From a virus, in the IMG/VR virus record IMGVR_UViG_3300025245_000002, positions 1-42,475 of that record: a stretch of 42,475 nt of DNA; one strand, written 5' to 3'. The position numbers were made by a program, and so were the translations under genes. The notes under the pieces are model-generated. The model had not been told where the DNA came from and searched no databases. It worked only from the letters and a program-made list of their open reading frames with translations. Below, in pieces: positions 31,408-39,275 of this stretch; position 1 is the first letter of the stretch, and every line of letters begins with the position of its first letter.

Positions 31408-32867
31408 TTACCGATCCACAATTCCTCTCCTGGTTGCAGGATTCGGGGGCGCAGCGGGTGACGCTGTTTGAAGTCGGCGTGAAAAGCGCAGGCGTCGATA
31501 TCACTCGCTACCTGTCCAACAAGATCTATAACGGGTCGGCAAGTACGCCGTACCAGGCGGTGGTGGCTCGTGGGTTACAGGTGACTGAATCGATCTCGAT
31601 GGACGCCTCAGCTAATCTGTCCGCAGGCGACATCGAGATCTATAACGCCGACGGATCACGGGACGCCTGGCTGGATGACGTATGGGTGAACCAGCCGGTG
31701 AATGCGTTCGTTGGTGACGTGCGTTGGGATAGGGCTGACTTCCGCCAGGTGTTTAGCGGCGTCATCGTCGACATCGCATGCAAGTCGCGGGATCGCCTGA
31801 GTCTGCGTCTGGTGAACAAGCTGGAGCGCCTGAATACGCCCGTGACGGACGCCAAGATTGCCGGCAACGCGACAAATCCAGATGCCTTGGCACCTGTGAT
31901 GCTAGGCGAGTGCCACAACATCAGCCCAGTGCTGACCAATCCGGTCGCATTGGAATATGCCTTTGGCGATGGTGTGAACGAGGCAGTCGCCGAAGTCCGG
32001 ACGGAAGGGAAACCGCGCGGTGCCGTGACCGTAACAGCGAACACTGGCCGCCTTGTGTTCAACGAAGCGGTAGGCCCTGGCGTGGTCACATGCGACGCCC
32101 AGGGTACGAAGTTCAACGGCAACTATGTCAATACGATCAGCCAGCTGGTGCAATACCTGGTCACTCAGCGTGGCAAAGCAACAACCAGGCTCACCGCAGC
32201 CGACCTTGATGCGGTCCAACTGGCAGCTTTTGATGCCGCTAATCCGCAGCCGGTCGGCCTGTACCTGACTGAGCGCACCAACGTGCTAGTTGCATGCCAG
32301 CAGCTAGCCAGCAGCGTTGGCGCCCAGCTGGTGCCATCGATGAGTGGGAAGCTGCGTTTGATCCAGTTCGCCATTCCCGCGATCGCAACGGCGGAGATCC
32401 ATCCATCGCACCAGCTGGACCGCAGCATTACGATCGTCAAGCGTACAGAAGTTGTGGCGTCAATCAAGATCGGCTACTGCCACAACTGGACGCCGCAAGG
32501 GAAACTGCAAACGTCCTTGCCGGATGCGCACAAGGCGCTGTATGCGCAAGAATGGCTGTCGGTGACCGCTGTCGATGCTGGCGTGCAGGCAACGTACAAG
32601 CTCGATTCCGAGCCGGTGCAGATCGATACCTGCCTGCTGCGCAAGGTCGACGCGCAGGCCGAAGCGAATCGCCGCCTGGCGATCGCCAAGGTGCCGCGCA
32701 CGACGTTCCGCTTCGAAGCTACGCCGGCGCAACTGCTCCTCGAGCTGGGGCAGGCGGTGAAGCTTTTCAGCAACCGCTTCGGCCTGGCCGCTGGCAAGGT
32801 TGGCTTGCTCACTTCGCGCACTGCCGACTGGGACACACTTCGCTCTACTTTGGAGGTAACCGTCTGA
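31404..32867 (+). CDS. Tail tip / hub-like protein, probable CTG start
   Basis: A 487-aa protein if it begins at CTG 31404 (product begins ITDPQFLSWLQDSGAQRVTL after the initiator Met). The CTG overlaps the tape measure stop (CTGA) and has GAGGG 7 bases upstream; no ATG or GTG is available early in the frame, and the next candidate is TTG at 31434. The N-terminal part (RVTLFEVGVKSAGVDITRYL, then DIEIYNADGSRDAW) resembles minor tail proteins of the tip region that bridge the tube and the receptor-binding parts. The C-terminal half is beta-rich. Function by position: it is the first gene after the tape measure. Confidence 0.7.
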   Translation: MITDPQFLSWLQDSGAQRVTLFEVGVKSAGVDITRYLSNKIYNGSASTPYQAVVARGLQVTESISMDASANLSAGDIEIYNADGSRDAWLDDVWVNQPVNAFVGDVRWDRADFRQVFSGVIVDIACKSRDRLSLRLVNKLERLNTPVTDAKIAGNATNPDALAPVMLGECHNISPVLTNPVALEYAFGDGVNEAVAEVRTEGKPRGAVTVTANTGRLVFNEAVGPGVVTCDAQGTKFNGNYVNTISQLVQYLVTQRGKATTRLTAADLDAVQLAAFDAANPQPVGLYLTERTNVLVACQQLASSVGAQLVPSMSGKLRLIQFAIPAIATAEIHPSHQLDRSITIVKRTEVVASIKIGYCHNWTPQGKLQTSLPDAHKALYAQEWLSVTAVDAGVQATYKLDSEPVQIDTCLLRKVDAQAEANRRLAIAKVPRTTFRFEATPAQLLLELGQAVKLFSNRFGLAAGKVGLLTSRTADWDTLRSTLEVTV

Positions 32868-34405
32868 TGGCGGCATTTGTCAACGATCGCACTGTGCTGA
32901 TCATGGCTGCGGCACCGCGCTTTGCGCCACCTACAGATCGTGGCATGTTCCTTGCGCCCTCGTCTGCAGTGTTCAAAGTCGCGGCTGATGGCCAGAGCGC
33001 GTCACCAGCATCGTTCACCTTTAAGGCGAATCTGCTCAACATGAGTGGCGTTGTCACCTTCACCTGCTCCGCCGGCATCACGCCAACGGTGAATGGTAAT
33101 GAACTGACGATCACCTACGCGAACTTCTCGGCAGTATCGGGCACGGTGACGGCGACCATCGTAGTCGAGGGTGTGGTGTACACCCAGGTCGCCACAGTTA
33201 CCAAAGTAGCCGACGGCTCCGCCGGGGCTGCCGGTGTTGCTGGTACGCGCGGCAACGTGGACATTTCTGCGGTGACTGCTGGCAGCGTATGGTCGGATAC
33301 CGAGGCAAATGCTGCCTTGCAGGCGGCAGGTTATGGCGCACCGCGGCTGCGTGACATGGTTCATTTGTACAAGGCGGATCGCACTTTCGGTTCCCAAAAG
33401 GTGTTCGATGGCTTCAATTGGGTGGCAGTTGATTACGTCTATAACGGCAACATGTTCGTCAAGGGATCAATCCTGCCGGAATCCATTGACACCCGTAACC
33501 TCACAGTGAAGGACGCGGCGGGCAATGTGATCCTTGGCGCCGGGACGAATCTCGATAAATCGCGCATCAATGCTAACTTCGGTTCAAACCTTTTGTACAA
33601 CGGAGACTTTAGTTGCGGCTTCGATGGATGGACGCAAGGATGGAGTAGCGGGCCTGCCGTCGCCGGATCGGGAATTAACTTGCCTGGCTGGTGGGTGTCT
33701 ACTGCGCAAGGGCAGCCCGGCGCAAACGTATTTTGGGTATGCCAGAGCGACGGCTATCGAAATAGCTCTCTCATTGATGGAACGCACTACTTCGAGTACG
33801 TCGGTGCGAGAGTGCCTGTCGAAGCAGGTAAGAATTACATTCTTAGTGCATATACAGGCGCCCATCGCTGCGCATTGAATATCTTCTTGTACTGGTACAA
33901 CAGCTCGGATCAAGTCATTACCGCAACATCTGGAGCTGGGTCAACATCGGGCGCAGGAACAAACGCAAATGAGGCCAGCGGAGGCACCGCTCTCGCCGGT
34001 TACAAGCGCATATACAGTTTTGGGATCGCCCCTGCTGGTGCAGTGTATTGCAGGGTTATTTTCCGAAAATTTGCAACCGCCGTGACTGGGTGGTCTGACT
34101 CATATATTTTTGTTGGCCGTGTGATGATAGAAGAGGCTCCTCCGGGAGTGTCAACGCCCGGTATATGGTCGGTCGGTCAATCGGTAACCCCGATCACAAC
34201 GGGCAACGTCTCGACCTATATCCAAGGTGCTGCAATCGGCTTAGCGCAGATCAATCGAGCCACCATTGGTAGCCTGTCGGCGATTACAGCCACTATTGGA
34301 ACGCTGCGCACCGCGACAAGCGGACAGCGATCCGAGTTGAGTGATAACGGCCTGCAGCTGTTCAACGCGTCGAATGTGCCGGTCATTCAGGTGGGAATGT
34401 TCTGA
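32867..34405 (+). CDS. Tail tip protein with lectin-like domain, candidate receptor binder
   Basis: A 512-aa protein. Residues about 1-110 are an Ig-like or beta-sandwich region (ASFTFKANLLNMSGVVTFTC). A short Gly/Ala collagen-like hinge (GSAGAAGVAGTRG) follows. Residues about 235-430 (NLLYNGDFSCGFDGWTQGW, WWVSTAQGQ, HYFEYVGARVPVEAGKNYIL) form a carbohydrate-binding-module-type jelly roll, and the last 70 residues are a helical trimerising end (GLAQINRATIGSLSAITATI). This is the usual layout of central tail fibre ends that contact host polysaccharide. It starts at TGATG overlap. Confidence 0.7.
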   Translation: MAAFVNDRTVLIMAAAPRFAPPTDRGMFLAPSSAVFKVAADGQSASPASFTFKANLLNMSGVVTFTCSAGITPTVNGNELTITYANFSAVSGTVTATIVVEGVVYTQVATVTKVADGSAGAAGVAGTRGNVDISAVTAGSVWSDTEANAALQAAGYGAPRLRDMVHLYKADRTFGSQKVFDGFNWVAVDYVYNGNMFVKGSILPESIDTRNLTVKDAAGNVILGAGTNLDKSRINANFGSNLLYNGDFSCGFDGWTQGWSSGPAVAGSGINLPGWWVSTAQGQPGANVFWVCQSDGYRNSSLIDGTHYFEYVGARVPVEAGKNYILSAYTGAHRCALNIFLYWYNSSDQVITATSGAGSTSGAGTNANEASGGTALAGYKRIYSFGIAPAGAVYCRVIFRKFATAVTGWSDSYIFVGRVMIEEAPPGVSTPGIWSVGQSVTPITTGNVSTYIQGAAIGLAQINRATIGSLSAITATIGTLRTATSGQRSELSDNGLQLFNASNVPVIQVGMF

Positions 34406-34752
34406 TGGCGAATCCTGTCATTCGCGTTTTGAACGACGCGGGCACCGAGGTGCTGTTCGATTCCTGGAACGACGACGTGCTTTTCCACGTAGGTGAACAG
34501 CTGGTCCAGTCGGGCCACTACACAAACCGCCAGGCCGTTTTCACATATCCGGCATTGGCGGGCAGGAAGATCATGGCTTACCTCGATACGCCATATGGTG
34601 GTGGTTCCCTTGATGCCTGGTTGATTCCTAGTTGCCGTGTGAGTTATAGCAACGGAGTTCCTGTCGTGACGGTAGCGATTGATAACACGCGTACCGACTT
34701 GCCCATCGCCGACGCCATGCTGACGGTAATGCTGTCTGGGGTGTCGCAATGA
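34405..34752 (+). CDS. Small tail tip protein, unknown
   Basis: A 115-aa beta-rich protein starting MANPVIRVLNDAGTEVLFDS. It overlaps the upstream gene by one base and the downstream gene by four. It resembles small structural proteins of tail fibres; no family is recognised. Confidence 0.7.
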   Translation: MANPVIRVLNDAGTEVLFDSWNDDVLFHVGEQLVQSGHYTNRQAVFTYPALAGRKIMAYLDTPYGGGSLDAWLIPSCRVSYSNGVPVVTVAIDNTRTDLPIADAMLTVMLSGVSQ

Positions 34753-35570
34753 CGGTCGCCATCAACGCGGTCAATGCCAGGGGGCATTTGACGATCACGC
34801 GGGACTATGTGGGCTATGGCTATCTCGGGAAGTACGCCATTCCGTCTTTGCCAGGCCTGCATGAAATCAACTTCACGTGCGCCGGTACACCGCGAGTGTT
34901 TTTTACCATCCCGTACAACGTCGCTGACTCCACTGGGCAGAGCTGGCACGATGTGCAGACTAAAGCCGGTGTGGCCCTGGCGGGCCTTCGGAACAACGGG
35001 GGAAACTCCTGGACGGCGAAGGTGCTGATGACGTTGCCGGCAAGTGGCACGATGCCCGCACAGTACTTGCGCGTCTTCGGTCGGGTGGCCAGCAACTGGC
35101 CAAGTGGCAGCGGGCGTATGCCGAACTTGAAAATCTGGACGGATACGGGCGCTCTTTGCTTTGATGCTGGAGTCCGCATGCTACGCCTGGCCGGCGACAC
35201 TTACGACGTCGAACTGGCACTGACGCACCAAGTGCCAGGCGAGGCCGATGCAAACAATATCTACGACGTATCGGTTTCGATGCCATTTGACCTTGCAAAC
35301 AAGTCGATTGCCGCATCGACGCGCAGCACGATCTTTTATCCCTACTGGTACGACTCTTACGAGCAGTGGGACGGTGGCAATTACACCGTCAATCGATACG
35401 ACATCAAGCACTACAACACGCTGTATGCGGCGTCAGGAAACCAGCTGAAGGTAAAAAGGTGCGCCACTGATTCTAGCCAGTATGAGGTTGTTGGACCTTA
35501 CATGATCCTCAACAGCGGCGTGACCTCCTATTCGCGGCTCGCCGTAATCGACAACACGAAATACCCTTGA
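34749..35570 (+). CDS. Tail fibre-like structural protein, unknown family
   Basis: A 273-aa protein, rich in beta strands and aromatics (GYGYLGKYAIPSLPGLHEIN, FYPYWYDSYEQWDGGNY). The composition suggests a surface-exposed tail protein. It shares theme and strand pattern with the preceding 115-aa protein and could form part of the same tail tip. No domain is recognised. Confidence 0.65.
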   Translation: MTVAINAVNARGHLTITRDYVGYGYLGKYAIPSLPGLHEINFTCAGTPRVFFTIPYNVADSTGQSWHDVQTKAGVALAGLRNNGGNSWTAKVLMTLPASGTMPAQYLRVFGRVASNWPSGSGRMPNLKIWTDTGALCFDAGVRMLRLAGDTYDVELALTHQVPGEADANNIYDVSVSMPFDLANKSIAASTRSTIFYPYWYDSYEQWDGGNYTVNRYDIKHYNTLYAASGNQLKVKRCATDSSQYEVVGPYMILNSGVTSYSRLAVIDNTKYP

Positions 35571-35586
35571 AACCAGAAAGGAAAAC

Positions 35587-36231
35587 ATGCCCATTGCAAA
35601 ACCCGTGCAAGCCGAAAATGGCATCACGATCAACTATCATCGGCCAGTGCACCTGGCCGTTGACCTGGTCACCAACGCCGCACAAGTGACCGTGAACAGC
35701 CACGCAACAGAACAGGCGGCGCTCGATGGCCTTCCCGTTGCTTGGCAGTCGCGCATCGTCGTGCCAGCTACGCTGCTTGCTGGCGACCAGCCAACGCTAC
35801 TGGCCGAGGTGGAGGCTGCCCTCGTCTCCCTGGAGGGCTCGCCGTTTTTCGGCGGCCAGTTGGTGGTCGATGCGAGCGGTAGCCTTGAGGTTGCCAAGGC
35901 CCGTGCCTGGACAGCGGTAAAGGCAAAGCGTGCCGCGCTTGAAGAGGGCAACTTTACGTATGACGGCGGCAGTTACCAAGCCGATAAGGTGCGCATTAAC
36001 GGGGCTGTCCAGCTGGCCTCGCTGGCAAAGACCAGCGGAGGAGCTTTTAGCGAAACGTGGACACTAACCGACAACACGACGCGCCAGCTCGACGCTGACC
36101 AGCTTATCGGCTTGGGCTTGGCGTTGGGTCAGTTTGTATCGGGGCTCTACGCCATCGGCCGTTCACTGCGCGAGCAAATCAACCAAGCTGAAACGATTGA
36201 AGCGGTGAACGCAATCGGGTGGCCAGTATGA
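35587..36231 (+). CDS. DUF4376-type tail fibre protein
   Basis: A 214-aa protein. The C-terminal half (VAKARAWTAVKAKRAALEEG, then GNFTYDGGSYQADKVRINGA) is the DUF4376 domain commonly found at the ends of tail fibre or tail-fibre-assembly proteins. AAAGGA precedes the ATG. Its stop overlaps the next start (ATGA). Confidence 0.8.
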   Translation: MPIAKPVQAENGITINYHRPVHLAVDLVTNAAQVTVNSHATEQAALDGLPVAWQSRIVVPATLLAGDQPTLLAEVEAALVSLEGSPFFGGQLVVDASGSLEVAKARAWTAVKAKRAALEEGNFTYDGGSYQADKVRINGAVQLASLAKTSGGAFSETWTLTDNTTRQLDADQLIGLGLALGQFVSGLYAIGRSLREQINQAETIEAVNAIGWPV

Positions 36232-37049
36232 GCAATATGCGCATTGTCTACGATAACGCGGTAAGTCGTGCGGCGGTTGCTGCTTCCAGCACCGCCGGTG
36301 CGCTAATGGCTGCGAATCTCCAGATTGACGACAAGGCGAACGTGTGGCGTGCCACTGGGATCTCGGCCACCTTGACAGTGACCTGGCCCGCTGCCGAACC
36401 GGTGGGCTGCGTCGCGCTACCGTTCTGTAACCTGTCCCCAACGGCGACCATCCGTGTGCGCGGCTATGCGGATGCTGCCGGCAACAACCAGGTACTTGAT
36501 ACCGGGGCGGTTCTGGCTTGTCCGGCACCACAGGTCAAGTTGCGTGGCTGGACGGCCGCGCAAGCAGCCAGCGCGTATGCGTTCGGCGGGGGAGCTGTTG
36601 GGCGCGTGTGGTTCGCGGCGGTTTCCGTGATGCGATTGGTCATCGATGTGGTCGACGCGAATAATCTACAGGGCTACATCGAGGCGGCATGCCTGGTGGC
36701 TGGTCCTTATTGGTCGCCCGAGTACAACGCATCGAAAGCGCCACTTACCAACGTGGATACGACGGAGCTCTACCGGACTGCAGCGGGGTCCCAAGGCGTC
36801 GATGCTGGCTACACCTACCGCAGCCTGCCTGTCGATCTGGAGTTTATGCCGGCAGCCGACCGCACGGCGTTTGTGAACATCATTCGTAACAGTCGGGCCT
36901 ATCCGGTTTTGATCAGCGTGTTTCCTGGCTCGGACGACTTGGCGCTTGAGCGCGACAACATGATTTACGGCCGGCGTAGCAAGGATTCAAACGTCGCCAT
37001 CCAGTATGCGCTGGCCTATTCCACCACGATCGAAATTGAGGAGATTTAA
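36228..37049 (+). CDS. Phage tail protein, unknown family
   Basis: A 273-aa protein starting MSNMRIVYDNAVSRAAVAAS. The N-terminal half is a beta sandwich resembling a discoidin-type domain (ISATLTVTWPAAEPVGCVAL, ATIRVRGYADAAG), and the C-terminal half (AYPVLISVFPGSDDLALERD) is alpha/beta. The ATGA overlap with the preceding gene decides the start. By position it belongs to the tail tip. Its stop overlaps the NlpC-like gene (TAATG). Confidence 0.65.
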   Translation: MSNMRIVYDNAVSRAAVAASSTAGALMAANLQIDDKANVWRATGISATLTVTWPAAEPVGCVALPFCNLSPTATIRVRGYADAAGNNQVLDTGAVLACPAPQVKLRGWTAAQAASAYAFGGGAVGRVWFAAVSVMRLVIDVVDANNLQGYIEAACLVAGPYWSPEYNASKAPLTNVDTTELYRTAAGSQGVDAGYTYRSLPVDLEFMPAADRTAFVNIIRNSRAYPVLISVFPGSDDLALERDNMIYGRRSKDSNVAIQYALAYSTTIEIEEI

Positions 37050-37549
37050 TGTTCGCAGCAACTGCAAGCAAGGAGTGTGGCGGCTACTTGACCGTCCGTG
37101 TCACCAGCCGTTGGCCTTACAACCCGATCAGCTTGGCGGTGGGTGTGCTGTCTGGCTCGCACCAGTTCAGCCATGCGATCACGATCATCGGTGATCGCGC
37201 ATACGAGGCCTCCATGACGCACGGCTGTCGTGCCGGCGCGCTCTCCGATTTGATGGCCGGCATCGTTGTCTATCGCGACATGGAAGTGTGGGTGCCGGAT
37301 CTCGCCGCCGCCGTGCAGTTCGCGGAGAAGCAGGTAGGGAAGGGCTATGACTGGGCCGGCGCCGTTGGCCTGCCCCTGACCTATTCGGAAGACTGGGCTG
37401 ATGAAGGGCGCTGGTGGTGTTCAGAGCTGGCGTTCGCCATTGTGCTGGCTGGCGGTACCCGCTTGTTCGATCCGATGGTGATGACGCGCGTGCGTCCCGT
37501 CGACCTTTTGATGTGCGACTACCCTAAATCCTCCCTGGTCCACGTTTGA
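37049..37549 (+). CDS. NlpC/P60-like (permuted YiiX-type) peptidase of the tail
   Basis: A 166-aa protein with the permuted papain-like arrangement: the His first (HQFSHAITIIG), the motif GYDWAGAVGLPL in the middle, and the Cys late in RWWCSELAFAIV. Such tail-associated enzymes cut peptidoglycan cross-links during DNA injection or act on lipids. It closes the tail operon, and a large hairpin follows at 37560-37592. Confidence 0.75.
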   Translation: MFAATASKECGGYLTVRVTSRWPYNPISLAVGVLSGSHQFSHAITIIGDRAYEASMTHGCRAGALSDLMAGIVVYRDMEVWVPDLAAAVQFAEKQVGKGYDWAGAVGLPLTYSEDWADEGRWWCSELAFAIVLAGGTRLFDPMVMTRVRPVDLLMCDYPKSSLVHV

Positions 37550-37559
37550 CTCGTCCGCG

Positions 37560-37592
37560 CTGGGCCTTCCTTCGGAGCGCAGGAAGGCCCAG
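37560..37592 (+). terminator. Long hairpin at the end of the tail operon
   Basis: An 11-bp stem, CTGGGCCTTCC with GGAAGGCCCAG, has an 11-base loop. No T-run follows, so termination may be partial or the hairpin may protect the mRNA end. It is followed by the third 26-bp dyad. Confidence 0.6.
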
Positions 37593-37606
37593 CATTCGCT
37601 GAAATA

Positions 37607-37632
37607 GTCTCAATTCCCCCTAGAAATGAGAC
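37607..37632. repeat. 26-bp late dyad element, copy 3
   Basis: This copy matches the other two at 24 of 26 positions; the outer GTCTCA and TGAGAC arms and the CCCTAGAA core are kept. It lies 62 bases before the holin gene, at the start of the lysis block. Confidence 0.85.
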
Positions 37633-37694
37633 GGTGAGAACGAGACACTGTGCGCTCCCGGTGATCCATTTTCCCCTGCCGGAGACTACTGACT

Positions 37695-38111
37695 ATGAAA
37701 GAACAATCAATGAGCGAACCGATTACAGGCACGGCCGCCGGCGTAGCGGGCTGGAAGATCATCGGCGGCCTAGCGGGCATGGGCGCGATTGGCGCTGGTC
37801 TCGCGGCCTTCGTTGTGATGGCGATGACCAAACCCAAGTCTGACCAGGAATGGCGCGTTGCCTTGGTCAGCACGCTCGTTGGCTCCATTGGCGGTGGCGC
37901 CGCGCTGGTGCGCTACCTTGGTATCCAGCACTGGGCACAAGATCCGTTCGGTATCGTCGCCATGTTGTTCCTGTCGTTTGCCTGTGGCCTGCCAGCCTGG
38001 GCGCTGGTTCGCGCACTGTTCCTCTATATCGATAAGCGCCGCGACGCCGACCTGGCCGAGCTCGCGCATGATGCCGCCAACGTAGTCAAAGATGTGCGAG
38101 GTGCCCTCTGA
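37695..38111 (+). CDS. Holin, three membrane segments
   Basis: A 138-aa membrane protein with three hydrophobic segments (about residues 17-42, 54-75 and 85-112) and a charged C-terminal tail, the layout of class I holins. A holin is a pore former that times lysis. Two Met codons, 1 and 6 (MKEQSMSEP), with charged residues between them, recall the dual-start holin/antiholin design of lambda S. GGAG lies 10 bases upstream of the first. The TGATG overlap links it to the endolysin. Confidence 0.75.
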   Translation: MKEQSMSEPITGTAAGVAGWKIIGGLAGMGAIGAGLAAFVVMAMTKPKSDQEWRVALVSTLVGSIGGGAALVRYLGIQHWAQDPFGIVAMLFLSFACGLPAWALVRALFLYIDKRRDADLAELAHDAANVVKDVRGAL

Positions 38112-38578
38112 TGTCGCCTGTCGAATTCATTGAACTGCTGCTGCCGGCCGCGCAGGCCTGCCACCGAGATACCGGCATTCCTGCAAGTTTTACGCTCGCC
38201 CAGGCTGCTCTGGAGTCGAGCTGGGGCGCGCGAGCACCTGGTTTCAACCTCTTCGGAGTTAAGCCTGGGCCGGCTTGGAAAGGCGCGACGGTCCAGGTTG
38301 ATACGCACGAGTTCATCAAAGGCGTGCGCACGCCGGTCAAGTGCGCCTTCCGTGCCTACAGCAGCTGGCTGCATTGCATGCAGGACCATGCCGACTTCTT
38401 CCGGCAGAACCCCCGCTACCGGAAATGCTTTATCGAGCAGACCGGGGAGGGCTGGGCCCGTGCCGTCGCCGCTGCAGGTTATGCGACGGACCCATCGTAT
38501 GCCGACAAGCTGATCGCCATCATGCGCGGCCGTAATTTGGCCCGCTACGATGCGTTGCCTTCCAAGGTGTCGGCATGA
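38111..38578 (+). CDS. Endolysin, glucosaminidase family
   Basis: A 155-aa lytic enzyme with the FlgJ/LytG-type glucosaminidase fold: catalytic Glu35 in AQAALESSWGARA, then NLFGVKPGPAWKG, and the conserved AYSSWLHCMQDHADFF and AAGYATDPSYADKLIAIM. There is no signal peptide, so it needs the holin to leave the cytoplasm. It overlaps the holin by one base and Rz by four. Confidence 0.9.
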   Translation: MSPVEFIELLLPAAQACHRDTGIPASFTLAQAALESSWGARAPGFNLFGVKPGPAWKGATVQVDTHEFIKGVRTPVKCAFRAYSSWLHCMQDHADFFRQNPRYRKCFIEQTGEGWARAVAAAGYATDPSYADKLIAIMRGRNLARYDALPSKVSA

Positions 38579-39099
38579 CGCGCGTCCTAAGCCGCCTGCA
38601 GGACGTAATCCTGCCGGCGTGGCTCAAGTGGGTGGCAATTGCTGCCCTTTGTGTGGCGATGTATGGCGTTGGCCGGCTGCACGAAGCCCGCCGCGGGAAC
38701 GAAGCAATGTCCGATTACCTGGCAGCACAAGCCGCGCGTACCGTGGTGATCGGGCGCGCTCAAACCAAACTCGTGGTGCAAACCGAAATCAAGTACCGCG
38801 ACCGCATCCAGAAAATTTACTTGAAGGGAGAAGTCATTGAGAAACAAGTTCCCATCTATGTCACTGCTGCTGATAACGCTGAGTGCCGTATTAACACTGG
38901 CTTCGTGCGGTCACATGACGCAGCCTGGGCCGGTGAGCCTGCCGGACCTGCCTCTGGTACTGACCGTGACGCCGCCGGAGTTTCGCTCGCTGAAGTCTCT
39001 GAAGCCAACGCCTACAACGCCAGAACGTGCCTCGCCTGGCGAGAATTAGCGTTGGGGCTGCGGGAGCATTACTTGAAGCAGCAGGAAATTTTGAAATGA
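38575..39099 (+). CDS. Rz-like i-spanin
   Basis: A 174-aa inner-membrane spanin subunit. One N-terminal membrane segment (about residues 16-33, LKWVAIAALCVAMYGVG) is followed by a periplasmic helical domain. It overlaps the endolysin by four bases. The Rz1 gene is wholly embedded in it in a different frame. Together they would fuse inner and outer membranes in the last step of lysis. Confidence 0.85.
   Translation: MTRVLSRLQDVILPAWLKWVAIAALCVAMYGVGRLHEARRGNEAMSDYLAAQAARTVVIGRAQTKLVVQTEIKYRDRIQKIYLKGEVIEKQVPIYVTAADNAECRINTGFVRSHDAAWAGEPAGPASGTDRDAAGVSLAEVSEANAYNARTCLAWRELALGLREHYLKQQEILK
38837..39049 (+). CDS. Rz1-like o-spanin lipoprotein embedded in Rz
   Basis: A 70-aa outer-membrane lipoprotein in the +1 frame of Rz. 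The signal segment SLLLITLSAVLTLASCGHMT ends in the lipobox LASC. The mature part is short and Pro-rich (PGPVSLPDLPLVLTVTPPEF), as expected for Rz1. A TTG start at 38837 is favoured by GGAG six bases upstream; an ATG at 38858 would also keep the signal sequence. Complete nesting within Rz is common in phages. Confidence 0.85.
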   Translation: MRNKFPSMSLLLITLSAVLTLASCGHMTQPGPVSLPDLPLVLTVTPPEFRSLKSLKPTPTTPERASPGEN

Positions 39100-39100
39100 A

Positions 39101-39116
39101 GTGCAGACGTCTGCAC
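39101..39116. repeat. 16-bp palindrome family, copy 5 (perfect)
   Basis: GTGCAGACGTCTGCAC starts one base after the Rz stop codon, in noncoding DNA. Together with the copy at 14583 it brackets the late genes. Confidence 0.9.
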
Positions 39117-39275
39117 ACAAATACATTCGAGCAATAAAGACAGAGCGCCTGGGCGAGCTGCGTCAACAGCACGTCCAGGCCTCAATACACTGAATGAGCA
39201 GTGAACCGAGCCAAGGCTCTGCACCCTCCGGAGGGCGGCAGAAGTCTAGCACAAAAAACTAATAAGGTTTACTCT
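39117..39275. other. Intergenic region between lysis and methylase genes
   Basis: There is no gene in these 159 bases. A hairpin CCTGG-to-CCAGG (about 39149-39180) and a perfect 12-bp palindrome CCCTCCGGAGGG (about 39225-39236) lie before the methylase. Either may end the lysis transcript. Confidence 0.45.

Noticed and set aside
32294-32866. Extended N-terminus for the 512-aa tail tip protein
   Set aside because: The upstream extension is a frame-shifted reading of the previous gene; the ATG at 32867 overlaps its stop in the usual way.
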